Source: Hydrogenophaga sp. Root209 (GTDB taxonomy: Bacteria > Pseudomonadota > Gammaproteobacteria > Burkholderiales > Burkholderiaceae_C). From it: a DNA stretch of 64,000 nucleotides. Both the position numbers and the translations under genes were made by a program. Location: contig NZ_LMIE01000033.1 of the NCBI RefSeq assembly GCF_001428625.1, positions 188,199 to 252,198 on the forward strand, given 5' to 3'. Positions 19,201 to 26,128 of this stretch are shown here, piece by piece; within the stretch, counting starts at the first letter, position 1; each line of letters opens with the position of its first letter. The notes beneath the pieces are model-generated. The model saw nothing but the letters and a program-made list of their open reading frames with translations. It was not told the DNA's origin and ran no database searches.

Positions 19201-19729
19201 CGAGATGCTCAGTGAAGCCGTGCGCTCGCTCAAGGCCGGCCGTGAGCCCGACCTGCTCTCGCCGCTCTCGGTCACGACCGACATCAACCTGCACGCACCG
19301 GCCCTGCTGCCCAGCGACTACTGTGGCGATGTGCACCTGCGCCTGTCGTTCTACAAGAAGCTCGCCACCGCGCAAACCACCGACCAGGTGGACGGTCTGC
19401 TGGAAGAGATCGTGGACCGCTTCGGCAAGCTGCCACCACAAGCGCAGACGCTGGTGGACGTGCACCGCCTGCGCGTTCTCAGCGCGCCTTACGGTGTGGT
19501 GAAGGTGGACGCAGCGCCCGGTGTGATCCAGATCACGTTCCGCCCCAACCCGCCGTTCGATTCGATGCGCATCATCGAACTGATCCAGAAGAACCGCCAC
19601 ATCAAGCTCGCCGGCAACGAGAAGCTGCGCATCGAACGCTCCTTGCCTGAAGTGAAAGACCGCGTGCAGCTGGTGCGCGACGTGCTGCGTTCGCTCGGCC
19701 AACCCATCCAACAACCCGTCACCGCCTGA
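16208..19729 (+). CDS. mfd: Transcription-repair coupling factor
   Basis: A 1173-aa Mfd that removes stalled RNA polymerase at DNA lesions and recruits UvrA. In order it has the UvrB-like N-terminal region, the RNAP-interaction domain (VVHIAHGIGRYRGL), a superfamily 2 motor with Walker A GDVGFGKTEVALRA at about 650-663 and DEEH at about 751, TATPIPRTL, the RGRVGR motif, and a C-terminal autoinhibitory TRCF domain. The start is ATG 16208 (MDLPKLTPGKRF); the open frame upstream overlaps ispD's leader and has no family match. A palindromic repeat is carried in frame near residues 343-362. Confidence 0.95.
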   Translation: MDLPKLTPGKRFTLPHPGGSADALLLAKLAARDKAAGRLTAIITSDANDAQRLIDEMSFFAPELRCALFPDWETLPYDTFSPHQDLISERLATLWRISQRDKETGADVVLVPATTALYRVAPPAFLAGYTFQFKVKQKLDEARLKSQLTLAGYQHVTQVVSPGEYAVRGGLIDLFPMGSPVPYRVDLFDDEIDSIRTFDPDSQRSLYPVPEVRLLPGREFPMDDGARAKFRSRWRELLDGDPTKSRIYKDMGNGVATAGIEYYLPLFFDDTATVFDYLGADATVVLHGDLEPAFQRFWQDTKDRYRLVHGDPERPVLPPESLFLGVEQFYARANEHAQLAIKSVRPELVEGLGEASTGSARTAFVQFNGLPDLSVVRGAEDPLSRLQGHIRNTAQRVLLLAESDGRRESLLDFLRASGVNPPAFDSLLEFQTSSEKLGIATAALSTGFSWLEDGIDFVTETELFAASPTTRRRKKQEQVSDVDALIKDLSELNLGDPVVHIAHGIGRYRGLINLDMGEKNADGTPALMEFLHLEYADKAVLYVPVSQLQLIGRYTGVGADEAPLHRLGSGQWEKAKRKAAEQVRDAAAELLNIYARRAARQGHAFRYSAQDYEVFANDFGFEETADQRAAIHAVIQDMISPRPMDRLVCGDVGFGKTEVALRAAFVAVTGGRQVALLAPTTLLAEQHHQTLVDRFAKWPVKIAEMSRFRSAKEITAAAKGLADGSVDIVVGTHKLLSESVKFKDLGLLIIDEEHRFGVRHKEQMKALRAEVDVLTLTATPIPRTLGMALEGLRDLSVIATAPQRRLAIKTFVRNEGNGVIREAVLRELKRGGQVYFLHNEVDTIENRRQKLEELLPEARIAIAHGQMPERELERVMRDFVAQRFNVLLCSTIIETGIDVPTANTIVMARADKFGLAQLHQLRGRVGRSHHQAYAYLMVPDIEGLTKQAAQRLDAIQQMEELGSGFYLAMHDLEIRGAGEVLGENQSGNMLEVGFQLYNEMLSEAVRSLKAGREPDLLSPLSVTTDINLHAPALLPSDYCGDVHLRLSFYKKLATAQTTDQVDGLLEEIVDRFGKLPPQAQTLVDVHRLRVLSAPYGVVKVDAAPGVIQITFRPNPPFDSMRIIELIQKNRHIKLAGNEKLRIERSLPEVKDRVQLVRDVLRSLGQPIQQPVTA
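17235..17295. repeat. RPELVEG-type palindromic repeat inserted in frame in mfd
   Basis: The arms CCGTTCGCCCAGAGCTTGTC and the complementary GACAGGCTCAGCCCGAACGG frame a 61-bp palindrome with GAAGGGCTC / GAGGCTTC near the centre. In the mfd frame it encodes SVRPELVEGLGEASTGSART. One arm matches the single-arm copy at 19745-19770. Repeats of this type are scattered through many beta- and gammaproteobacterial genomes, usually between genes. Confidence 0.85.
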
Positions 19730-19744
19730 AGGCACTCGACCCAT

Positions 19745-19770
19745 CCGTTCGGGCTGAGCCTGTCGAAGCC
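19745..19770. repeat. Half-copy of the same RPELVEG-type repeat between mfd and serB
   Basis: CCGTTCGGGCTGAGCCTGTC followed by GAAGCC matches one arm of the mfd-borne element with almost no change. It lies 15 bp after the mfd stop and 12 bp before the serB start. Only one arm is present, so it cannot form the full hairpin. Confidence 0.8.
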
Positions 19771-19781
19771 CCCGCCAACCC

Positions 19782-20504
19782 ATGACCACCACCGAATTCG
19801 CTCCCGGCCTCACCGTTCAAGGCTTCACACCGCCGCTCAAGCTCAGCGACTTCAAGCTGATCGCCTTCGACATGGACTCCACCCTCATCAGCATCGAGTG
19901 CGTGGACGAGATCGCCGATGCCGTGGGCAAGAAAGCCGAGGTGGCTGCCATCACCGAAGCCGCGATGCGCGGCGAGATCGCCGACTACAAGGACAGCCTG
20001 CGCCAGCGCGTGGCGCTGCTGCGCGGCGTGACCATCGCCGACATGGAGCAGGTCTACACCGAGCGCCTGCGCATCAACCCCGGCGCGGCCGAGCTCATCA
20101 CCGCCTGCAAGGCCGCGGGTCTGAAAGTGCTGCTGGTCTCGGGCGGCTTCACCTTCTTTAGCGAGCGCGTGCGCCAGACCCTGGGCATCGACTTCACGCG
20201 CGCCAACGTGCTGGAAGTGGAAAGCGGCCCCAACTGCGGCCAGCTCACCGGCCGCATGGTCGACCAGCCCTGGGGCGACATCTGCGACGGCGCCGAGAAG
20301 CGCCGCACCCTGCTTGAAGTGGCCTCGCTGCTGGGCATCGAGCCCGCCCAGTGCATCGCCATGGGCGATGGTGCCAACGACCTGCCCATGATGGGTGTGG
20401 CCGGTCTTTCGGTGGCGTACCACGCCAAGCCCGCGGTGCGCGCGCAGGCGATGGTGGCCATCAACGAAGGCGGACTCGACCGCCTGCTCAGCGTCCTGCG
20501 CTGA
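19782..20504 (+). CDS. serB: Phosphoserine phosphatase
   Basis: A 240-aa HAD-superfamily enzyme, the last step of serine synthesis. Motif I is FDMDSTLI at about residues 29-36 (nucleophile and general acid Asp), motif II is VSGGFTFF, the conserved Lys is in EKRRTL, and motif III is MGDGANDLPMM. The segment ECVDEIAD is typical of SerB. There is no N-terminal ACT domain, as in the shorter bacterial forms. It follows mfd on the same strand with a repeat between them. Confidence 0.94.
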   Translation: MTTTEFAPGLTVQGFTPPLKLSDFKLIAFDMDSTLISIECVDEIADAVGKKAEVAAITEAAMRGEIADYKDSLRQRVALLRGVTIADMEQVYTERLRINPGAAELITACKAAGLKVLLVSGGFTFFSERVRQTLGIDFTRANVLEVESGPNCGQLTGRMVDQPWGDICDGAEKRRTLLEVASLLGIEPAQCIAMGDGANDLPMMGVAGLSVAYHAKPAVRAQAMVAINEGGLDRLLSVLR

Positions 20505-20664
20505 GGCGTCGCCTCCCTTTGCATGAGGGTGCGACAGCGCACAGACGGTGCGCAAATCTCCTTTTAGAGTCTGCTCATTGGCGGTAGGGCTTCATGCCCT
20601 GCACCATGCGGTGACCTTGCAAACATGTTGGGCCACGCGTCTCAGCAACTCCAAGGAACACTCC

Positions 20665-20982
20665 ATGAAAACACGTCAATTCTTCCCCATCGTCATGCTC
20701 GCCGTGGCCGCTTCCGTCCTGACCTTGGCCGGGTGCTCCTCCACCTCCAAGCAGGCCAGCACCGGCCAGTATCTGGACGACACCGCCATCACCGGCAAGG
20801 TGAAGGCCGCGATCTTCAATGACGCGTCCCTCAAGTCGGCGGAAATCAACGTCGAAACCTTCAAGGGCGCCGTGCAGCTCAGCGGCTTCGTGAATTCGCA
20901 AGCCGACATCCAACGCGCCGTGGCCGTGACGCAAGGCGTCGCCGGCGTGAAGTCGGTCAAGAACGACATGCGTCTGAAGTAA
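20665..20982 (+). CDS. BON-domain lipoprotein
   Basis: A 105-aa lipoprotein. The signal peptide ends in the lipobox LAGC at about residues 20-23, followed by a Ser/Thr-rich linker and one BON domain (DDTAITGKVKAAIFNDASLK ... GVAGVKSVKNDM). BON domains bind phospholipids and are found in periplasmic stress proteins such as OsmY. The start is ATG 20665 after CAAGGAACACTCC. It is the first of six small envelope-type genes on this strand. Confidence 0.85.
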   Translation: MKTRQFFPIVMLAVAASVLTLAGCSSTSKQASTGQYLDDTAITGKVKAAIFNDASLKSAEINVETFKGAVQLSGFVNSQADIQRAVAVTQGVAGVKSVKNDMRLK

Positions 20983-21024
20983 GCCGCAGTTGCCCCTTCT
21001 ACGGTCAACATCAAGGAGACCACC

Positions 21025-21249
21025 ATGAAATCCATTGCATCGCGCTCGATGACGATCGCAGCTTCCATCGCACTGCTCGCCGGCCTCACAGCCTGCAGCG
21101 GCATGTCGCGCCAGGACCAGAACACCGCCATTGGTGCAGGTGCTGGTGCGGTCGGCGGCGCCGTCCTCACCGGCGGCAGCACGATGGGCACCCTGGGAGG
21201 TGCCGCCATCGGTGGCCTGATCGGCAATCAGGTCGACACCAAGAAGTGA
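21025..21249 (+). CDS. Glycine-zipper lipoprotein (OsmB/YMGG-like)
   Basis: A 74-aa protein with a signal peptide and lipobox LTAC, followed by a Gly-zipper segment (AIGAGAGAVGGAVLTGG ... GGAAIGGLIGNQV). Such small lipoproteins are osmotically or stress-inducible and insert in or associate with the outer membrane. Its start is ATG 21025 with AAGGAG ten bases upstream. Confidence 0.82.
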   Translation: MKSIASRSMTIAASIALLAGLTACSGMSRQDQNTAIGAGAGAVGGAVLTGGSTMGTLGGAAIGGLIGNQVDTKK

Positions 21250-21308
21250 TCCACAAGCCGGCCAGCGCCGGCTTCGGGTCCACTGTTCCACCCTTATGAA
21301 AGACGCCC

Positions 21309-21698
21309 ATGATCAAGTCTGATAAATACGTGGGAGACGAGCTCTCCACCCTGGCTCACGACGCGGCGCAAACCGCGGAACGTGCTGCCCATTCAGCCCG
21401 CAGCGGCATCGGCCAAGGCCTGCATGAAATGTCCAACGGACTGGAGCATGCACGCTCGGAAACCGGACAGGCGCTGCGCCAGCTGGCCTCCGACTCGGAC
21501 GTGCTGCTGCACCGTGGCATCGACAAGGTGCGCGACGGTGCAGACCAGCTGCGCGAAAGATCGCTGCATGCCAAAGACACGGCCACGACCTACATCCAGC
21601 ACGAACCCATGAAGTCGGTGCTCATGGCTGCCGCGGTGGGCGCTGGTCTGATGGCGCTCGTGGCCCTGTTCAGCCGCAACCACCACTCCGGCCGCTGA
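21309..21698 (+). CDS. DUF883/ElaB-YqjD family membrane-anchored protein
   Basis: A 129-aa protein with a long charged amphipathic helix region (SETGQALRQLASDSDVLL) and one C-terminal membrane helix (VLMAAAVGAGLMALVALF) ending in a short basic tail. This is the YqjD/ElaB architecture; the E. coli members are stationary-phase inner-membrane proteins that bind ribosomes. The next two genes are YqjE- and YqjK-like, in the same order as in E. coli. Confidence 0.82.
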   Translation: MIKSDKYVGDELSTLAHDAAQTAERAAHSARSGIGQGLHEMSNGLEHARSETGQALRQLASDSDVLLHRGIDKVRDGADQLRERSLHAKDTATTYIQHEPMKSVLMAAAVGAGLMALVALFSRNHHSGR

Positions 21699-21715
21699 TC
21701 GCGGGCGCAACGTCC

Positions 21716-22099
21716 ATGCTTCACCCCGTGTTCCGCCTCGCGGCGTCACAACCGCAATTGCTGGCGGAACACGCCGCAGGCTATGCCGGCCTGCTGGCGG
21801 AAGAATTGGCCATCAGCGGTGCGCAACTCAAACGGCGCGTCACCCTGCAGATCGTCGGCCTTCTGGGTCTGATGGTGGCAACCATTCTCGGCGGCGTGGC
21901 CGTGTTGCTGTGGGCGTCGTTGCCTGCGGCGTCGATGCAGCAGCCCTGGTTGTTGTGGTTCGTCCCGCTGGTTCCAGCCCTGCTGGGTGCGCTGGCGCTC
22001 TGGGTGTCCAACAGCAACCCGGTGGAGCCCGCCTTTGCAACGCTGCGCGAGCAGCTTGCGCAGGACGCGGCCATGTTGCGCAGAACCACCGCGCCATGA
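21716..22099 (+). CDS. YqjE-like phage-holin-family membrane protein
   Basis: A 127-aa protein with two hydrophobic helices (VGLLGLMVATILGGVAVLLW and WLLWFVPLVPALLGALALWV) separated by a short loop, and amphipathic ends. This is the holin superfamily III/YqjE layout. Its stop overlaps the next start by 4 bp (ATGA), and it sits 17 bp after the YqjD-like gene, so these are one operon. Confidence 0.75.
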   Translation: MLHPVFRLAASQPQLLAEHAAGYAGLLAEELAISGAQLKRRVTLQIVGLLGLMVATILGGVAVLLWASLPAASMQQPWLLWFVPLVPALLGALALWVSNSNPVEPAFATLREQLAQDAAMLRRTTAP

Positions 22100-22461
22100 A
22101 CCCAGCTGAATCTGCCCAGCAGCGCCTTGCGCGCAGTCGCGCCCAGATGATGCTGTGGCTGGACACCGATCACGAGCGTCGCGAAGCCTTTGCGCACAGC
22201 GGTCTGGGCCAGCTCTCGGCGCTGCCATGGGTCCAGCGCATCGGCAACCATCCCCTGGCCAGCCTGGCCTTCGGAGCACTCACGAGATGGTGGATGAAGC
22301 CGCGTGAGAAGCGCTCATCCACAACCAGTGTGCTGGCACTGGGCACGGGCCTGGGCCTGCTGCGCCGCCGGCCGCTGCTGACTGTGGTCACCATCACGGT
22401 GATCGGCGTGCTCGCCTGGTGGAGCCAGATCCGCAAACGTCCCACTGCTCGATTGAAATAA
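22096..22461 (+). CDS. YqjK-like small membrane protein
   Basis: A 121-aa protein beginning MNPAESAQQRLARSR, with a soluble N-terminal half and one or two hydrophobic segments near the C-terminus (LALGTGLGLL, LLTVVTITVIGVLAWW). The frame stays open upstream to 21910, but that part overlaps the preceding gene and is not used. By position it is the third member of a yqjD-yqjE-yqjK-like operon; sequence alone gives only weak support for that name. Confidence 0.7.
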   Translation: MNPAESAQQRLARSRAQMMLWLDTDHERREAFAHSGLGQLSALPWVQRIGNHPLASLAFGALTRWWMKPREKRSSTTSVLALGTGLGLLRRRPLLTVVTITVIGVLAWWSQIRKRPTARLK

Positions 22462-22470
22462 GGAATCACC

Positions 22471-22620
22471 ATGCTCTACACCATCGCCGTCGTGCTGCTC
22501 GTCCTCTGGCTGCTCGGCCTGGTCACCTCCACCACCTTGGGCGGCTTCGTCCACGTGCTGCTGGTGATCGCCGTTGTCATGGTGCTGCTGCGCCTGATCA
22601 GCGGACGCAAGCCCTTCTGA
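22471..22620 (+). CDS. Lmo0937/DUF5670-like small membrane protein
   Basis: A 49-aa protein, MLYTIAVVLLVLWLLGLVTS with a second helix HVLLVIAVVMVLLRLISG and ending RKPF. Two helices around a TLGGF turn are the pattern of the tiny lmo0937 family. AAGGAATCACC gives a ribosome binding site before the ATG. It closes the group of small envelope genes, nine bases after the YqjK-like gene. Confidence 0.75.
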   Translation: MLYTIAVVLLVLWLLGLVTSTTLGGFVHVLLVIAVVMVLLRLISGRKPF

Positions 22621-22641
22621 CGCCACGAGGGCTGAACGGCC

Positions 22642-23004
22642 TCAGCCCCCCGCGCGTTTGACGGTGTGACCGCGCGCCTGGAGCGCCGCCATCACCTTCT
22701 CGACGTGATCGCCCTGGATCTCGATCACGCCGTCTTTCACGGTGCCGCCCGATCCACACGCAGCTTTCAACTGCTTGCCCAGTGCGGCCAGATCCTGCGC
22801 TTCCATGGCCACCCCTTTCACCAGGGTAACAGCCTTGCCGCCGCGCCCCTTGGTCTCGCGCGACACGCGCACCATGCCGTCGCCCGCCGGCACGACCGTG
22901 GCCTGCTTGCACACGCATTGCGCCACCGGCTGGCGGCACGTGGGGCACATGCGACCTGCTTCGGTGGAATAAACCAGACCGCCGGTGGAGAGCTTGCTTT
23001 TCAT
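22642..23004 (-). CDS. yciH: SUI1/YciH-family translation-initiation-factor-like protein
   Basis: A 120-aa protein with an N-terminal segment carrying CPTCRQPVAQCVC (a possible zinc-binding quartet) and a C-terminal SUI1/eIF1 domain (KGRGGKAVTLVKG, then LKAACGSGGTVKDGVIEIQG and GDHVEKV). The bacterial YciH proteins are eIF1-like and can influence initiation fidelity in vitro; their cellular role is unclear. The start is ATG 23004 (MKSKLSTGG); the upstream open frame lacks family character. It diverges from the DEAD-box helicase gene across 74 bp. Confidence 0.88.
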   Translation of the reverse strand: MKSKLSTGGLVYSTEAGRMCPTCRQPVAQCVCKQATVVPAGDGMVRVSRETKGRGGKAVTLVKGVAMEAQDLAALGKQLKAACGSGGTVKDGVIEIQGDHVEKVMAALQARGHTVKRAGG

Positions 23005-23078
23005 GGGGCTGGATCGTAGCGCGCTCCGCCCGCTTGCACCCGCACCACCGGTACACTGGGCCGAACCATTCCAACGCC

Positions 23079-24314
23079 ATGCCATTCCACGCTCTGGGCC
23101 TCGCGCCCGCCCTCGCCCAAGCCGCGGCCGAACTCGGCTTCACCACCCCCACCCCCATTCAGCATGCTGCGGTTCCTGCCGTGCTCAGCGGGGGTGACGT
23201 GCTCGCCACCGCCCAGACCGGATCCGGCAAGACCGCCGCCTATGTGCTGCCGCTGCTGCAGCGCCTCATGGTCAGCCCCGGCCACACACCCCGGCGCGTA
23301 CGCGCGCTGGTGCTGGTGCCCACGCGCGAGCTGGCGGCGCAGGTCGGTGAAGTGGTGCGCAGCCTGGCGCAACACCTGCCCACCAAGACCAAGACAGCCG
23401 TGGTGTTTGGCGGTGTCTCCATCAATCCGCAGATGCTGGCCCTGCGCGGCGGTGCCGATGTGGTGGTGGCCACGCCAGGGCGCCTGCTCGATCTGGTCGA
23501 GCACAACGCCCTGAAACTTGCCAGTGTGGAGCTGCTGGTGCTCGACGAAGCCGACCGCCTGCTCGACCTCGGTTTTGCCGACGAACTCGCCCGTGTGCTG
23601 GCGCTGCTGCCCCCCGTGCGCCAGAACCTCTTTTTCTCGGCCACCTTCCCGCCCGCCGTGCAGGAACTGGCCAGCACCCTGCTGCGCGAGCCGCAGCGCA
23701 TCGACGTGCCCGGCGTTGAAGTCGACGAAGCGGTGATCCTTCAGCAGGCCTTTCTGGTCGACAGCACACGCCGCACGCAGTTGCTGCGCCAGCTCATCAA
23801 GACGCAGGGCTGGCAACGCGTGCTGGTGTTCGTGGCCACGCAGTACCTGGCCGAACGCGTGGCCTCCAAGTTGCATCAGGGCGACCTGTACGCCACCTCG
23901 TTCCATGGTGGCCTGAGCCAGGGCGCGCGCAAGCAAGCACTGGACGAATTCAAGGAAAAGCGCTGGGACGTGGTGGTGACCACCGACCTGGCCGCGCGCG
24001 GCATCGACATCAGCCAGTTGCCGGTGGTGGTGAACTACGACCTGCCCCGCTCTGCCGTGGACTATGTGCACCGCATCGGCCGCACCGGTCGCGCAGGTGC
24101 CAGCGGTCTGGCCGTGAGCTTCGTCACCCCGGCCACCGAGGCGCATTGGCGCCTGATCGAAAAACGCCAAGGGCTGAGCTTGCCGTTGGAAGTGGTGCCC
24201 GGGCTGGAGCCCACCGAGGTGGCACCGGTGAGCGAGGCTGGCGGCGGCGTCAAAGGCAAACGCCCCAGCAAAAAGGACAAGCTGCGCGCGGCCGCCGCGG
24301 CCAAGCCGGGCTGA
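23079..24314 (+). CDS. DEAD-box RNA helicase (RhlE-like)
   Basis: A 411-aa ATP-dependent RNA helicase. The Q motif is GFTTPTPIQ, motif I AQTGSGKTAAY at about residue 45, motif II DEAD at about 155, motif III SAT, motif V VVTTDLAARGIDI and motif VI HRIGRTGRAG. The C-terminal tail is basic (KGKRPSKKDKLRAAAAAK), as in RhlE-type enzymes of RNA decay and ribosome assembly. The start is ATG 23079 (MPFHALGLAPALA). It converges on the GNAT gene with a 6-bp gap. Confidence 0.9.
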   Translation: MPFHALGLAPALAQAAAELGFTTPTPIQHAAVPAVLSGGDVLATAQTGSGKTAAYVLPLLQRLMVSPGHTPRRVRALVLVPTRELAAQVGEVVRSLAQHLPTKTKTAVVFGGVSINPQMLALRGGADVVVATPGRLLDLVEHNALKLASVELLVLDEADRLLDLGFADELARVLALLPPVRQNLFFSATFPPAVQELASTLLREPQRIDVPGVEVDEAVILQQAFLVDSTRRTQLLRQLIKTQGWQRVLVFVATQYLAERVASKLHQGDLYATSFHGGLSQGARKQALDEFKEKRWDVVVTTDLAARGIDISQLPVVVNYDLPRSAVDYVHRIGRTGRAGASGLAVSFVTPATEAHWRLIEKRQGLSLPLEVVPGLEPTEVAPVSEAGGGVKGKRPSKKDKLRAAAAAKPG

Positions 24315-24320
24315 GCGCCT

Positions 24321-24908
24321 TCATGGCACGGCAGCGTGCAGGTGCAGCCCGAGCAAGGGAGCCGATGCTCTGTAGAACCGCAAAGCAGCCAGATTCAGCG
24401 CAGACCTCGAAGCCGCTCCATTCACGGCCAGCGCCCAGATCCCGCAGTCGCTGAAAGGCGCGCCCACCCGCCAGTCGGTCCTGGCCCAGCCACAGCGCTG
24501 AAAAGCGGCGCACGAGGCCACGTTCCCGTGGCGTATGCCCGTGACCAGGGCATTGAGCCGAGCGCGTTCGGCCAGGCCCGCCAAACCGCGTATGACCCGC
24601 GACCCATGCCCGCGCTGGCGCAGGGATGGCGTCAACCACAGCGCCGGGCTCCCCACGTCCTCCTCCAGGCGCAGCTGCGCGTATCCCACGGGCTGCTCGC
24701 CCTGGAAAACCACATAGCAGGCTGGCGTCTTGCTCAGGCGCGTGAGCACCCACGGCACAGGATCGTCCGGATCGGGGCGCGCAATGGCCGTCCAGTGCGC
24801 GCCCTCGAAATCGTCCAGCAGACGCGCCATCAGACCTGCGTGCTCAACGCACAGCGGCTCCAGATGCCCTCCCCCTCCGATGTTGAAAACACGGCGCCAC
24901 ATCGGCAA
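24321..24908 (-). CDS. GNAT-family N-acetyltransferase
   Basis: A 195-aa protein with a central GNAT core: YVVFQGEQPVGYAQLRLEED, then LTPSLRQRGHGSRVIRGLA which forms the acetyl-CoA pyrophosphate loop (RQRGHGS). A second region (NLAALRFYRASAPLLGLH) resembles a C-terminal GNAT helix. The substrate is unknown. It sits 7 bp downstream of the sigma-factor gene, so it may be part of the same transcript. Confidence 0.7.
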   Translation of the reverse strand: MPMWRRVFNIGGGGHLEPLCVEHAGLMARLLDDFEGAHWTAIARPDPDDPVPWVLTRLSKTPACYVVFQGEQPVGYAQLRLEEDVGSPALWLTPSLRQRGHGSRVIRGLAGLAERARLNALVTGIRHGNVASCAAFQRCGWARTDWRVGAPFSDCGIWALAVNGAASRSALNLAALRFYRASAPLLGLHLHAAVP

Positions 24909-24915
24909 ACGGTGG

Positions 24916-25497
24916 TCAAGCCGAGCCCATCACCGTGCGCAACTGAGCCCGGGCACGCGACAAGCGGGACCGCACTGCGCCGGGGGTGATGGCCAATCGC
25001 AGGGCGATTTCATCGCGGCCCAGACCCTCCACCGCGACCAACCACAACACCTCTGCCTGCGTTGTTGGCAGCACAGCCATGGCGCGGTCCAGGGCTGCCA
25101 GTGCCTGCCGACTGGCCAACAATTGGCCCGGCTCCGACGACAGACCGATTTCCTCGTCAATCTCCGGTTCATGCAAACGCCTAGAGGCACCCTGCGCGGC
25201 CAGCCAACGCCGCGACAGATTCAACGCGATGCCGTAGAGCCAGGTGGACGGGCGCGAGTCACCGCGAAAGCGGTGGCCGCCCCGGTGCGCCTGCAGAAAA
25301 GTGTCCTGCACCATGTCTTCGGCATCCACGGTCGAACCAACCCGGCGGGTGAGCCAACGCCGTATGGAGCGGGCCTGCGTTTGAAACTCGCTCCCCCAGT
25401 CCACGGGAGCCCGCAAGGCCGAAGACAAATCCTCGTTTTCCAAGGCAGCGACGGTGTCTGAAAGCGGGGGGCCGGGGAGGAGAGAAAGGTCTGACAT
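24916..25497 (-). CDS. ECF-type RNA polymerase sigma factor
   Basis: A 193-aa sigma-70 family protein. Region 2 is visible (RRVGSTVDAEDMVQDTFLQA with STWLYGIALNLSRRWL) and region 4 (LPTTQAEVLWLVAVEGLGRD followed by AITPGAVRSRLSRARAQL). No anti-sigma gene is adjacent. The ATG at 25497 (MSDLSLLPG) is preferred; an in-frame ATG at 25533 is possible. It lies divergent to, and 203 bp from, the first chaperone gene of the effector-like cassette, which makes it a candidate but unproven regulator of that locus. Confidence 0.85.
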   Translation of the reverse strand: MSDLSLLPGPPLSDTVAALENEDLSSALRAPVDWGSEFQTQARSIRRWLTRRVGSTVDAEDMVQDTFLQAHRGGHRFRGDSRPSTWLYGIALNLSRRWLAAQGASRRLHEPEIDEEIGLSSEPGQLLASRQALAALDRAMAVLPTTQAEVLWLVAVEGLGRDEIALRLAITPGAVRSRLSRARAQLRTVMGSA

Positions 25498-25700
25498 GAC
25501 CTCAGCCTGAGGCACCTGCCCGGCCGCGTACATCGTGTCTTTGCACCAGGGCACCTGCACCACTGTCGGACCACTGGGCTTGAAACCGCAGAGAGCGGCA
25601 CGTTGGGCGCCGGCCCTGCACTCACGCTGTGTGCAGACAGTCCGGTCATGCATGTTCAAGCCCAGGCTTGGTCCCAGTTACCCCTATTCCATCCCACACC

Positions 25701-26117
25701 ATGAACCCGAACTTTGAAAAACTGGCCACCGCGTTTGCGACCAAAGCTGGCCTGGATCCCAAGCACATCATCGAAGCCGGCGCGTTTGACGCCTCAGGCA
25801 CCTTGTGTTCACTCTTGCACGACGCGGCCATTGATCGAGATCGGTTTTTCGTTTATGCCGATATGGGCCCCCCTCCCGCCAAAAATGCGGAAGTAGCGTT
25901 CATAAATCTTCTGAAACAGAATTACGACGCCTTCGCTGTCGCCTATTCCCGTTTCAGCATTTCACCCGCCAATGGCCACGCAATCTTCACCATTTCCCTG
26001 GATGCCAATACCACCACCCTTGATCAACTTGTGGAAGAGATCAAAGGCGCAGTAGGTTTGAGCCAGGAATGGCAAAAAAGCTACTTCAGCGGTGTCCAGA
26101 TCGGTGCCAAAGTTTAA
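25701..26117 (+). CDS. CesT-like type III secretion chaperone 1
   Basis: A 138-aa acidic-to-neutral protein with the length and alternating pattern of class I type III chaperones: an N-terminal helix (NFEKLATAFATKAGL), a beta region (RFFVYADMG), NAEVAFINLLKQNYDAF and a C-terminal helix (TLDQLVEEIKGAVGLSQEW). These chaperones bind the N-terminal region of one effector and guide it to the injectisome. It lies 11 bp upstream of the 494-aa gene, the usual chaperone-effector spacing. The assignment is by fold pattern rather than an exact motif, so it is moderately sure. No T3SS apparatus gene is in the window. Confidence 0.6.
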   Translation: MNPNFEKLATAFATKAGLDPKHIIEAGAFDASGTLCSLLHDAAIDRDRFFVYADMGPPPAKNAEVAFINLLKQNYDAFAVAYSRFSISPANGHAIFTISLDANTTTLDQLVEEIKGAVGLSQEWQKSYFSGVQIGAKV

Positions 26118-26128
26118 AAGGATGCATC

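Noticed and set aside
17282-19813. 843-codon open frame antisense to mfd
   Set aside because: Composition is that of a reversed helicase gene (His, Gln, Val repeats) with no folded-domain pattern.
25498-25700. HrpL- or HrpB-type promoter (hrp or PIP box) before the first chaperone gene
   Set aside because: Looked for GGAACC...CCAC and TTCG...TTCG patterns; no convincing match.
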